A stretch of 64,000 nt of DNA from Halicephalobus mephisto (Eukaryota; Nematoda; Chromadorea; Rhabditida; Panagrolaimidae), in assembly GCA_009193035.1 (NCBI GenBank), contig SWDT01000003.1, positions 496,001-560,000 on the forward strand, in the 5' to 3' direction. The notes beneath the pieces were generated by a model. That model did no database searches. It worked only from the letters and a program-made list of their open reading frames with translations, and was not told where the DNA came from. Made by a program: the position numbers and the translations under genes. This document shows, one piece after another, positions 36,401 to 46,477 of the stretch. Every line of letters starts with the position of its first letter. Position 1 is the stretch's first letter.

Positions 36401-39400
36401 AAAATAAAAAATTCTACAGTAATTAGAAACTTTCACTACGAAAATTAACTTTTTTAAAACTTATTTTTTATAAAATTCTACAGTAATCAAAGACTTTCAT
36501 TGTTAAAATTAACTTTTTTAAATTTATTTTTTATAAAATTTCAATTATGTCCAAAAACAGTAAATTCTACAGTAATTAGAAACTTTCACTACGAAAATTA
36601 ACTTTTTTAAAACTTATTTTTTATAAAATTCTACAGTAATCGGAGACTTTCACTGTTGAAATTAACTTTTTTAAACTTATTTTTTATAAAATTTCAATTA
36701 TGTCTAAAAATAACAAATTCTACAGTAATTAGAAATTTTCACTACGAAAATTAATTTTTTTAAATTAATTTTTTAAAAAATTCCAATTGTCTAAAAACAG
36801 AAAATATTATTACAGTAATCAGGAATTGTCGTCATGAAAGTTGATTTTATTCCTGGAATTTTTATATTTTATTCATACCTGGGAATATATAAATTTCGAT
36901 GGTCTTTGGGGACTTTCGGGACGAGAGTTGATTTCGTGTTTTGCCCTTGGTCCATTCGCAAGTGAGCATTTCCTTAATCCGGTTGTTTCCAATTTTGTTA
37001 ACCGTTTTGGTCAATTTTCTTCTAGGCAATTTCGGACAGAGTTGGATTACTCGATTTTACAGAGGTTTTGATGAACCAAAATTGAGCCACTTTTGAAACA
37101 TGATTAGTTGGCTGATGACGGCGTGTTTCTATCCTTGCATTATAGGACCGGATTTCTGGGGACTTGTCAACAAACATTGGAGAATGTGTACTGTAGGTCA
37201 GCTACAGTCTCCAATAAACATAGACCCAAGTAGACTTCTCTTCGATCCCGGACTCACTCCTATCCACATTGGATCTCAACAGGTTTATTTTTAAATTAAA
37301 ATTTTTTATTTATTTTTAAACTAAAATTTTTTTTATTTTCAAATTCCAAAATTTTTTATTTATTTTTAAACTAGAATTTTTTTATTTATAAATTAAAAAA
37401 CTTTTTTAGAATTTTTAAATAAAATAAAAGTTTTTATAATTTTTAAATAAATTAAAACTTTTTTATAAATTTTAAATAAATTAGAAATTTTTTATAAATT
37501 TTAAATAAATTAGAAATTTTTTAGAATTTTTAAATAAATTAGAAATTTTTTAGAATTTTTAAATAAATTTAAAAACTTAGGTGGAAGCGGTACTCCAGAA
37601 CACGGGTCAACTTCCGATAATTACGGTAAATGAATCTTCTTCTTTTGATGTCGCGGATTCTATCCAGTTGGCCCCCAGAATTGTGAACATCACTGGAGGC
37701 CCTGCGGCACCGTATAATTACAGACTTCATCATGTTGTTTTTCATTTTGGAAGGATACGAGACGGTGAAAAAGGATCAGAACATACTGTAGACAGAGTCA
37801 GATTCCCTGCGGAACTCCAACTTTTGGCCTTCAATTACGATCTTTATGAAAATTTCACTCAAGCCATGACGGAGCCCAGGGGCTTGTTGGGCATCAGCAT
37901 CATCGTCGACGTGAGTTTGGGATTGGTAGTTAAGTGGCATACTGTAGTTTAAAGTACTAAAATAGAGAAAAAGTAATAGAACTTTTATAAAAAGTAAAAA
38001 ATTTCGTCTACTGTCATTTTCGGATTCTATACCTCCCAGGACTGCTTCTAGAAAGGTCTTATTGGACCCGGCATGGATTGTTCTAGAAAGACAAGACCTG
38101 AATTACATTGTCTTGGAAGACCTGGATCTGACCTGATATGGACCTTTTTAGAAGGACCCAGATGGACCTGATGTAAATTTTTCAGAAAAAACGAGTTTAA
38201 TTTCAACCATCCTAGCAGGACCTAGATCTAGCCTGATATGGATCTTTTTAGAAAAATCAAGTTCAATTTGGATCATCCTAGCAGGACCTAGATCTAGCCT
38301 GATGTAAATTTTTTTAGAAAGACCATATATAATCTGAATTATTCCAGGACGTAGATTTCATTTGATAGGGACTTTTCTAAATAAGTTAGATCTGGCACAA
38401 ATCGTCCTAAAAAGTTCCAACCCGGTTTAGTGTAGATCCGTTTTAGAAGGACCTGGACTGGTCCGGTAGAGATTTTCCTAAAAAACCCAAATCTGGTCTT
38501 GTGTGGGTTTTTCTAAGAAGTTCGAACTTGATATAGACCGTTTTCAAAGATTCAGGTCTGACTCAGGTCCCTCTGAAACATCCTGGCCTGACCTGGGAGG
38601 ACCTGAATTCAAGTATTTAGATAGGGTTTGGAAATTGGACATTTTCGAAATCGCTCAATATGAAAAAAAAATTATTTCAGATCGGCGAAGTCTCGAACGT
38701 GGAGCTCAGGAAGCTGACGGTAGCCTCCCAGAGCGTCACGTACAAAAATTCGAAGACGATTCTGCCGAGATTCCATCCTTCAGAACTGATGCCGAAGACC
38801 GTCAACTACGTCACTTACGAGGGTTCCTTGACCTATCCTGGATGTTACGAAACCGTCACTTGGATCGTGATGAACAATCCGATTTACATAACCAAAGACG
38901 ATCTCTCGATTTGGAATGATCTTCAACAAACTGAAATTAAACAAACTAATCCGGTTTTTATGTCTCCTAATTACAGACCTTTGAAACCGCTGAATAACCG
39001 ACTGATAAGAACCAACATAAACATCAAAGCTTCCAGCAAGATACCTGGCGTCGGGTCTTGTCCCAGCAACATATACCTCAACAATGGCTATCGGGCCAAT
39101 CCTCTCAAGGTCAAAAATGGTCTTTCTCAGGCGAAATCTATCCCTGGAGCCAGGCACGCCAGAAGGACAAAAGAAGAGGGCCTAGAACAGGACCTGCAGG
39201 ACCTAGGAGAACACCAACAGGACCTACGAAAAAACCTAAAACCAGACCTGCGGAAGGACCTAGGGAAGGATCTAGAAGAGGACCTGGGAGAGGACCTAGG
39301 GAAGGACCTAGAGAAGGACCTGAGGAAGGACCTAGGAGAGGACCTTGAAAGTCAGGACCTTTACGATCAAGCCTATGCTGCCAGTGAACGCGAAATTGAA

Positions 39401-39412
39401 ACAAATTACTAA
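30412..39412 (+). CDS. Secreted carbonic-anhydrase-related protein (CA10/CA11 type)
   Basis: Exons 30412-30502, 37146-37282, 37581-37910 and 38681-39412 give 429 residues. A signal peptide (residues 1-18) is followed by the WTFDNDLFGGPDFWGLV start of the carbonic anhydrase fold, QSPINI and LFDPGLTP, a GSEHTV segment, the ELQLLAFN strand, and PGCYETVTWI with PLKPLNNR near the end of the domain at about residue 310. This pattern is that of the CA10/CA11/cah-2 group. Two zinc ligands are replaced: the His94 position is Val129 and the His119 position is Gln156, while His96 is kept as His131. It is therefore probably not an enzyme; the vertebrate relatives bind neurexins. A tail at residues 350-412 consists of DL-K/E-DL repeats encoded by a GGACCTAGG-type DNA repeat. 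The first intron (6643 nt) is packed with tandem repeats; the phase across it is consistent (G|GA). Confidence 0.9.
30503..31460. other. CA-related intron 1, left part
   Basis: AT-only runs (30530-30860, 31060-31340) around a mixed island at 30845-31000. No exon with matching phase was found here. Confidence 0.45.
31460..32480. repeat. Tandem array with TTTTTTCGCGGTGGGAG motif
   Basis: About ten degenerate units of 70-150 bases containing AAAATTTTTGAATTTTTTCG, CGGTG(A/G)GA(A/G)TTAATTTTATTTTTATCC and TTTGATTATTTTTAAAAATA. All lie within intron 1 of the CA-related gene. Confidence 0.8.
32481..34035. other. CA-related intron 1, central part
   Basis: Two mixed-composition islands (32490-32640, 33790-33990) separated by A/T tracts and by a stretch of TTC/GAA-rich repeats (33480-33760). 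The 64-codon frame at 33817-34011 has no supporting homology or splice sites. Confidence 0.4.
34035..34625. repeat. About 120-bp tandem repeat, four to five copies
   Basis: Units contain TTCTAAAATTAATATT, AAAAAAGCAGCATTTTTAAT, AAAATTCGAAAAATCGGTCC and GAAATTTCGTGTCAAGACC. GGTCCC and AAGACC ends give each unit a potential stem. Confidence 0.85.
34800..35000. other. GC-richer island in CA-related intron 1
   Basis: 34890-34990 is rich in G and C and is followed by AAAG|TAAGTA, which resembles a donor. It could be an unused or alternative exon, but it offers no frame continuing the CA fold, and the main gene model splices correctly without it. Confidence 0.25.
35050..35420. repeat. Short tandem repeat with TTTTCGCG-CAGGACAG
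   Basis: About eight units of 38-48 bases with AATTTTCGCG(T/C)YAGGACAGTTTT. It shares the TTTTCGCGnnRGGAC core with other arrays in the window. Confidence 0.8.
35480..36060. repeat. Four-copy tandem repeat, about 122-bp period
   Basis: Units contain AATTTTAAAGATATTTTAAA, GATTCTGAAACTTAGCTTCT and GAGATTCAGAATCT, ending in TTACAGTATTTTAAG. The middle copies are nearly identical. Confidence 0.85.
36230..36835. repeat. Six-copy TACAGTAATYAGAAACTTTCACT repeat
   Basis: Units of 60-120 bases: CTACAGTAATTAGAAACTTT, CACTACGAAAATTAACTTTTTT, then TAAAATTTCAATTATGTC. The unit length alternates because the filler is sometimes missing. Confidence 0.8.
37283..37580. repeat. CA-related intron 2, about 31-bp AT repeat
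   Basis: Roughly nine copies of TTTTTAAATAAATTAGAAAT in the intron, ending in the acceptor AAACTTAG at 37573-37580. Confidence 0.75.
37911..38680. repeat. CA-related intron 3 with GGACCTAGATC repeats
   Basis: From about 38040 to 38600 the intron carries diverged 50-60 base units with AGGACCTAGATCTAGCCTGA and TGGATCTTTTTAGAAA. Its GACCTrG core resembles the repeat coding for the protein's C-terminal tail in the next exon. The long open frame at 38503-38919 is a shadow. Confidence 0.7.
39169..39356 (+). repeat. Coding repeat GAAGGACCTAGG in the CA-related tail
   Basis: About 15 units of roughly 12 bases encode DLGKDLEEDL-like sequence. The array is open in other frames too, giving Gly/Pro/Arg-rich shadows on both strands. 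The tail is highly charged and presumably unstructured or helical. Confidence 0.85.
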
Positions 39413-39551
39413 CGATTGCTCAACGTAGCCAATTGCTTCAGAATCGGTGCTACAGTAATCAGAACAAAAAAGCCAAATTTTCCAATAATGAAGGGTATTA
39501 TTTTTGATCTCTTTCAATTTATAAATTCTCTGTTATTAGTTTAAACGAAGC

Positions 39552-39557
39552 AATAAA
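39552..39557 (+). terminator. Poly(A) signal of the CA-related gene
   Basis: AATAAA about 140 nt after the stop codon; the only canonical signal close to the end of the gene on this strand. Confidence 0.45.
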
Positions 39558-39574
39558 TGAGTATCAAATCGATA

Positions 39575-39660
39575 TCGTGGCTCAGATGGCTGTGTGGTAG
39601 TCGCTCCCCCGGGACACTTGGTCCCTGATTTTACAAAAGTGGTTTAATTTATCTTTTTTG
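39575..39660. repeat. tRNA-like fragment, possible SINE head
   Basis: TGGCTCAGATGG (39578-39589) fits the pol III A-box consensus TRGYNNARNNGG exactly and continues as GTGTGGTAGTCGC, like a tRNA D-arm. The expected B box is degenerate at best (GGTCCCTGATT), and no full cloverleaf can be drawn. Confidence 0.35.
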
Positions 39661-39870
39661 GGATCAGTTTTTCTATTTTTTAATTAGTCTAAAATTACTT
39701 AAAAAACTGATCTAATAAGAAATTTCTAAAGTAATGTGTCTAGGAGGTAAATGCCCTCAGGGGATCAACCGTCATGTAGTTCATTTTTATTTTTTTAGAT
39801 CAGTTTTTCTATTTTTAGGATGTTCTGAAATGTCAATCAAGTTACTAACAAAACTGATCTGAAAGAAAAT
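39655..39870. repeat. Pair of GATCAGTTTTT hairpins
   Basis: GATCAGTTTTTCTATTTTT and, about 50 bases later, AAAACTGATC form an inverted repeat twice, at about 39663-39716 and 39799-39862. The copies are direct repeats of each other, diverged in the loop, and lie downstream of two convergent genes. Confidence 0.65.
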
Positions 39871-39892
39871 TCGAAAATGTACATAAATCGAA

Positions 39893-39976
39893 GGGGGTAG
39901 AGGTCCCTGGGGGTAGAGGTCTCCGGGGGTAGAGGTCTCCGGGGGTAGAAGTCTCCGGGGGTAGAGGTCTCCGGGG
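39893..39976. repeat. Five-copy 16-bp G-rich repeat
   Basis: GGGGGTAGAGGTCTCC repeated five times with two substitutions. It has G-runs on the plus strand and lies between the ends of the convergent CA-related and NKAIN genes. Confidence 0.9.
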
Positions 39977-40104
39977 GAGCGGTCCTCACAGAACCAGATC
40001 AAATGGGATGAAAGGCTGAGCGACCCTATTTGATTGTGAAATTTATACAGTAAAAGTTGGACAACAAGGTCCTGGCACGGGAATCACCGGTATCAGAGGA
40101 GGAA

Positions 40105-43100
40105 TCAGACGAGTAAGCCGGCGTTGCTGAGGATGATCGGGGCGCTGGGAACCGGCTTCGAGTCGAATTGAGTAGATTCGGAAATTTTCGAAGAATCCTG
40201 CTTACTGTAGGCAAGAAGAGGACTGTCATCGCTCAATTTGAGACCGTAGTCCCCAGGGGAGTAGAGACAGTCGCTGGAGGGGGGCAGGGCGTAGTCGGGG
40301 GGTCCTTGGGGGTTCGGGAGGAACCTGATCGAGGGCTGTTCTGGCAAAGTGTCCAGAAGCGGAATCGCTGTCGACAACGATATAAAATTAGATTTACTCG
40401 AAAATGAAGTAGATCTGACGCATTTCTGAAGACCAGAATTCTGAAGGTCCGGATTCTGGAGGACCTGAAAGACGGAATTCGTGGGTCGAGGGGGGTGTTC
40501 GTCGCAGATGGCGGGTTCGTACCCGATCACAGAGTTCGAATCCGTCTCCATGGTTACTATAGGTGGTGGTGGAGGAGATACAGTAGGCCTCTGGGTGACA
40601 CACGGAATCCCGGCCAGACTCCAGTCCGGAGAAGCGCTGTTCGTCGAACTCGAAGGATGTCCCGAGTCCAGATTCAGTTGGCTTCCGGTCAATATGGGGG
40701 CTTGGATGGAGGGCACGGATTCTTGACTGGTGGTCCTTCTGGTCCTCAATCTGATTCCAGAATCTAAAACTTCTTTGTAAACGTTGTTTTCGCTTCTGGA
40801 GGTTTCAGAATCGTCGTTGTTCAACTCGGTGACCCTGATGAGGGTGTTGCTCTTCGGATCGAAGGAGATCAAGGCCGTCATGTTCGGGTTGGAATCCCTG
40901 GTTTCCGTCTTGATGTACTCCAGATACTCCCCAGAATCCTCTCCTTCGGGGAGATTCTTCATCTTCTGCCTCGTCACGAGACTGCTGCCGACGGGCCCGG
41001 GTCCCGGCTGTCTGAAGCTCTCCTTCCTCATCTGCTCCAGGGCCGCCTGGGAGAGCCGCTGTTCGGCCAGACTCCGGGTCCTGTGCCCTGAGGGCTTTTG
41101 TCTCATTTTAGAATACTGTTTCGAGATTTCCTCTTCTGAAAATCCTTCATCAGAGTTTCTCCTGATAGGAGAAACAGATCTATTGACCATCTTCTTCGGA
41201 ATAGTCGTCCGTGCCGGAGGAAACGGCTGTCGAGGCCGGGACTTCATCTGCCGCGATTCCACCGAGCTGTCCGTCAAGGACTTTGTTGTCACAGAGGAAT
41301 AATCCTCATGTTGAGAATAATTCTCTATTCCCTAAAAAATCAAAAAATTTTAAAAAATAAAAATAAATAAATAAAAATAAAAAAGTAAAAAAATAAATAA
41401 AAATAAAAATAAATAAATAAAAATAAAAAAGTAAAAAAATAAATAAAAATAAAAATAAATAAATAAATAAATAAAAATGAAAAAATAAATAATAAATAAA
41501 AATAAAAAAATTAATAAAAATAAAAATTAAAAATTTACCATTGAGCTTTTTGGTCTTGAATTTTTTAAATTTGTCGATTTTTTTTTCGATTTTCTGATTC
41601 CATCGATTTTTCTGGATTCTTCTTTGACGGCTTCATAGCTGCTGTTCATGTAGCCGCTGCTGACGTCATTGATGGAATCAGGAGGTAAAGGAATACTTTT
41701 ATTATTTTTTTTTTCGGATTCTCCGTAGATGGCTGTGGCCAAATTCGGCATGTTCTGGCAGTTTTTGCTCGATCTGGAACTGGCATATCCGTCTTCCAAA
41801 ATTCTGGATTTGTTATTTTTTTTTTCAAAAATAAAAATCAAAGATAATCCAGAAATTACCAAAGCCAGGATGACGTGTACCATGGCTTGGAGGCCTTCCA
41901 AGTTGTAGTACGGTATCACACAAGTCCTCTCCTGGGTCCATCTGGAGACCGTCAAGTTGAACTCACTTCTGCACGTGGGGGTGTATCTCAAGAAGAAAGA
42001 ATGGGAGTACGGTAATCCGAAACTCAAAATCGGTTCTGTTCTGTCCCCCAAAATATTCGCGTACCACAACATCAGCAGAATATTGTACACAATCGAGAGG
42101 ACCGAGGTTACTGTAAGCGCCACCAAGAGGGAGATCCTCTGTTGTCCAGCAGCGAAAAGACCACTGATGCAGCTCAGGATCTGAAACAATTTTTAAATTC
42201 ATTTTTTATAGAACTTCATCAAGTTCCCAGAATCCTCCAGAAACTAACGGGGTTTTTAAGAATCTTGTGGAAGATTTCGAAACTTTAAAATTCTCTAAGA
42301 CCTTCTAGAACCTTCCAAAAGTTTTCAAAGATGTATTAGAAGCTTTTTAAAACTTCTAAAATTTTATAAAATTTCTGGAATTTTGAATTGTGAAAGATTC
42401 TGAAACTTTAAAATTCTCTAAGACCTTCTAGAATCTTCCAAAAGTTTTCAAAGATGTATTAGAAGCTTTTGAAATTTTTATAAAATCTTTAAAAAAATTC
42501 CGAAATTTTTTAGAATTTTGTGAAAGATTCTGACACTTTTCAAAGTTCTGTGAAGCCTTCTAGAATCTTCCAAAAGTTTTTAGAATCATCTATTATATAA
42601 TTTTCCAAAATTTTCTAGATTTCACAAGTTTCTGGAAATTTTCAGAATCCAACACTTTTAAATTTTCTAAATTTAAACAAATCATCATTTTTGAATTTTA
42701 TAATTATGTAATTTTCCCAATTAAATTATTTTTGTTAAATTTTTTCAATTAAATCTTTTTTGTAAAATTTTCTCAATTAAATTATTTTTGTGGAATTTTC
42801 TCAATTAAGTCATTTTAAAATTTAAATAAAATTATTTTTGTGGAATTTTCTCAATTAAGTCATTTTTGTAAAATTTTGTCAATTAAGTCATTTTTGTAAA
42901 ATTTCGTAAATTCGAAAATGTGTCAATCAGAAGTTGACCGGTCAAGTGGTCTAATTGAGTCCGTCAATCCAGAAATGACAAATGGCCATTCAAAACCGGA
43001 AGTAGGATTAATCCAGAATTGTCAATTTCGGATTTCTTTACTTCCATTTTAGGAAGCCAATTTTAAAAGCAAACAAAATCCAAAAATTGTTTTCAAAGAA

Positions 43101-45506
43101 AATCGAGAAATTCGATCTGTGACTTGTCCGAAAAAAGGAAAACATGATCTGGAATTTTATTAAATTCAAAAAGCACAATCATCTTTTCAAATCTCTTCTT
43201 CAAATTTTCGTTTTGAGAAAAAGTTCCAAAAATAAGTAATTTTATAAAATAAAAAAAATTTAAACATTTTTTAAAATTTAAAATTTTTTAAAAATAAATA
43301 ATTTTATAAAATAAAAAAATTTAAACATTTTTTAAAAAATAAGTATTTTTATAAAATAAAAAAATTTAAACATTTTTTAAAATATAAAATTTTTTAAAAA
43401 ATTAGTTTTTTTATTTTATAAAATTATTAACAATTTTTAAAATTTAAAATTTTTTAAAAATAAATAATTTTATAAAATTTTTAAAAAATTTCTAAAATAA
43501 GTAATTTTATAAAATTTAAAAAGGTTATTTTTTAAATTTACTTTCGTTTCAAAATCAAATTTGAAAAATTTTTAAATATTTTCGTTGAAAGACCAAATTT
43601 TGAAAATTTGATTTTTAAATGTTTTTCATTTTTGATTATTTTCGTTCTAGGACCGAAACTTTTAAAAATAAATAATTTTATTGATCGAATTAAAATCGGT
43701 TTAATTTTTTTATTTCCGGATTTTCGGTTTAGTGAAAGAGAAACCGTAAATCCGGATGAATCGGTAGAATAGACACAAAAAATTCAATAACAGATTTGGC
43801 TGAAATTTCCTATCAAATTTCTGAGTTTTCTGCACTGAACAAAACTAATCTTGGGAAAAATGAACTTCGGATTAGCTGGATCAGTAACTATAAAGAGAAA
43901 AGTTTCCGTTCGGGAGCCGTTCGATGGATTTCATTTTTTTAAACAAAAAACTCAAAGAAAATCAAACTTCTTTGAATAATTTTTTATATATTTAAGATCG
44001 ATGGAAGTTAATCTATCTATTTACATGTGTTTTCATATATGAAAGATTAAAATATAACGAAATTTTGAATGAAATTTGAAAAAAAGTTAAACATAAAAAT
44101 CTCGTTCAAATTTGTACTTTTTTCATTATTTTTTATATATTTAAGATTGGTAGAAGTTAATCTATCTATTTACATGTGTTTTCATATATGAAAAATTAAA
44201 ATATAACGAAATTTTGAATGAAATTTGAAAAAAAGTTAAACATAAAAATCTCGTTCAAATTTGTATTTTTTTCATTATTTTTTATATATTTAAGATTGGT
44301 AGAAGTTAATCTATCTATTTACATGTGTTTTCATATATGAAAGATTGAAATATAATGAAATTTTGAATGAAATTTGAAAAAAAGTTAAACATAAAAATCT
44401 CGTTCAAATTTGTACTTTTTTCATTATTTTTTATATATTTAGGATCCTTATGATTTTCTCTACATTTCTATACATATTTCGATATATAAAACAACAAAAT
44501 TAAACATGATTTTTAAAAACTTAAAATTTACCAAACGATTCTCGAACGGAAAATTTTATTTTTTAAATAATTTAAAATTGATTTTTTTATATTTCATGCT
44601 ATTTTCAGTAGTTTTGCAAAAATAAAAAATACATTATTTTGTTTTCGGTTGATCGGGTTCCTAAATTTTCGGTTTTGGATCCGGCGAAATTTCACTAATA
44701 CAAGTGACCTTGTCATTGTTCCAAAAAGATCGCTTTTCAAGAATTAATTTTTTCGAGGACATTCGAATAATAAAAATCTTCAAAAAACCGAAAAAAATGG
44801 AAATTTTAATTTTTTTATTCAAATTTTTTAAATTTTTACAAATTTTACAATTTTTCAGAATATAGTGGAAAATTCTGAAATTTTAAATTTTCGAAAATTT
44901 TTGATGGATTTTGGAATTTTCAGAAATTTTAAATTTTTTACAAAGTTCTGGAAAATTTTGAAAACGTTCAAAATTCTAAATTTTTTGAATTTAAAAAAAA
45001 TTTTAATTTTTAAAAATTTGTAAATTTTTAAAATTTCAAAATTTCCGGAAAAATCTAGAATCTTCCAGAATCCGTCACTGGATTCTGAAGTCTTCAAAAA
45101 GATCCTAAAAATCCCAAAATTCTAAATTTTTTGAATTTAAAAAAAATTTTAATTAAAAAAATTTTAATTTTTAAAATTTCAAAATTTCTGGAGAAATCTA
45201 GAATCTTCCAGAATCCGTCACTGGATTCTGAAGTCTTCCAAAAGATCCTAAAAATCTCAAAATTCTAAATTTTTCAAAGAAATTTTAATTTTTGAAGTTT
45301 TTTAAATTTTCAGAATCCGCAATTTGGATTCTGGAGCTTTCTACAGTATCCGTTTTTTACGAAATTGAACTTACTTGGAGTAAATTGAAAATTACTGGAA
45401 GCCATAATTTCCCTATTAAATCGAAAACTTGTCTGGCACAGCTGAGCAGAAGCCAGGAAATCAGAAGGACGAAGATCCAACAACGGCCGGCGGATCTGCA
45501 GCACAT
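40105..45506 (-). CDS. NKAIN: NKAIN family protein (Na,K-ATPase beta-interacting) with long tail
   Basis: Exons 45506-45375, 42180-41539 and 41331-40105 give 666 residues. The N-terminal 185 residues follow the NKAIN plan: CRSAGRCWIFV and a first helix, RQVFDLIGKLWLPVIFNLL matching human RQIFDFLGYQWAPILANFL, a third helix (VTSVLSIVYNILLMLWYANI), an extracellular loop with cysteines, an N-glycosylation site and PYYNLEGLQA, and a fourth helix (VHVILALVISGLSLIFIF). Vertebrate NKAINs are about 200 residues, four-helix plasma-membrane proteins that associate with the Na,K-ATPase beta subunit. Here about 480 extra residues follow, polar and Ser/Pro-rich with basic patches (RKSKKKS, KSRPRQPFPPARTTIPKK) and no recognised domain, presumably cytoplasmic. 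The splice frame is consistent at both introns. The first exon match makes the 3.2-kb intron secure. Confidence 0.85.
41339..41538. repeat. NKAIN intron 2, ATAAATAAAAATA microsatellite
   Basis: Nearly the whole 207-nt intron is a short tandem repeat of ATAAATAAAAATAAAAAAGTAA units. Confidence 0.8.
42181..42930. repeat. NKAIN intron 1, TTC/GAA repeats and TTTTCTCAATTAA repeats
   Basis: 42230-42570 has three units of about 120 bases with CCTTCTAGAAYCTTCCAAAAG. 42700-42910 has six copies of AATTTTCTCAATTAAGTCATTTTTGTA-type units (about 36 bases). Confidence 0.75.
42931..43975. other. NKAIN intron 1, central part
   Basis: Mixed-composition DNA at 42930-43230 and 43680-43930, separated by A/T-only repeats (43230-43520). 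No exon compatible with the NKAIN frame was found. Confidence 0.4.
43978..44445. repeat. Three-copy 148-bp tandem repeat, nearly identical
   Basis: Units contain GAAGTTAATCTATCTATTTA, CATGTGTTTTCATATATGAA, TAACGAAATTTTGAATGAAA and AAAATCTCGTTCAAATTTGTA. Only a few substitutions separate the copies, so the amplification is recent. Confidence 0.9.
44820..45374. repeat. NKAIN intron 1, proximal repeats
   Basis: Two copies of a 120-130 base unit with TCTAGAATCTTCCAGAATCC and GTCACTGGATTCTGAAGTCTT (45050-45125, 45195-45265) and a third decayed copy near 45310. They lie next to exon 1. Confidence 0.75.
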
Positions 45507-45769
45507 CTTGGACAATATCCCTCGGGCAAAAAATTGTTTATCGAATTTTAGCTGGTGTCATTTCGTTCGAAATAAAATTGAAATAAATTTTTTTTTTTTG
45601 AATCAAGCTGAAAATTTTATGATTCGATCAAAATCGAAAATATCAGAGCGTGGAATCGCCTCAAGGAAAACAAATGTGACAATCAAGAAAATTCAAAATT
45701 TTTCAAGGATTGGTCGAGGCTCGAAAAACGAAAAAATTGAAAAATCATGGAATTTTAAAAAATTAAAAA

Positions 45770-46095
45770 TAAAAATTTTTTTTTAAATTAAAAATAAAAA
45801 TTTTTTTTAATCATGGAATTTTAAAAAATTAAAAATAAAAATTTTAAAAAATTAAAAATTAAAGTTTTTTTAAATTAAAAATTAAAGTTTTTCTTAATCA
45901 TGGAATTTTAGAAAATTTAAAATTTAAAATAAATTTTTTTTAAATTAAAAATTAAAGTTTTTTAAATTATGGAACTTTAAAAAATTAAAAATAATTTTTT
46001 TTTAATTTTAAATTTCTTTAAAATTAAATTTTTTTTAATCATGGAATTTAAAAAATTTTAAAATTTAAAAAAAACTGAAAAACTTTAAAATTAAA
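45770..46095. repeat. AT-rich repeat upstream of NKAIN
   Basis: Units of 60-70 bases with AATCATGGAATTTTAAAAAATT and AAAATTAAAGTTTTT. Confidence 0.65.
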
Positions 46096-46477
46096 AATTC
46101 GTGAAAATTTCGAAATTTTTAATTAACTTTTAGAATCTTCCAAAAACATTAATGGAATTTTTTTTCGGAGAAAATCGAACATTACGTAGGCGATAAAATG
46201 GCTGGTGATAAAAGCGCACCTTTATTGAAAAAGAAAAAAAATAAAAAAGTGATCGAAAAACTTTTTATTTTTAGGCATATTTGTCCATAAGCTTAATTTT
46301 GAACAAACAAAATCATCAATGAACGTGAACCGAATTCCGATACTCGGGGATAACTGGCCGGAAGACTGGTTACAAAAGAAAAAAGCCAAACAGAAACAGG
46401 ACAAAAGTGGACACAGCAACAAACGGGACTTCTCCCGAACGTACCTCCCTCAGCTGTATGACAGTTGCTCCCCAGCG

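Noticed and set aside
38503..38919. 138-codon frame overlapping the last CA-related exon
   Set aside because: It starts inside intron repeats and is out of frame with the carbonic anhydrase domain encoded by the same DNA.
39058..39404. Gly/Pro/Arg-rich open frames on both strands over the CA-related tail
   Set aside because: They are other-frame readings of the GGACCTAGG coding repeat; the frame continuing the carbonic anhydrase fold is the real one.
40481..41302. Plus-strand open frames opposite the NKAIN tail
   Set aside because: The NKAIN exon is GC-rich, which opens antisense frames; no plus-strand splice or family evidence.
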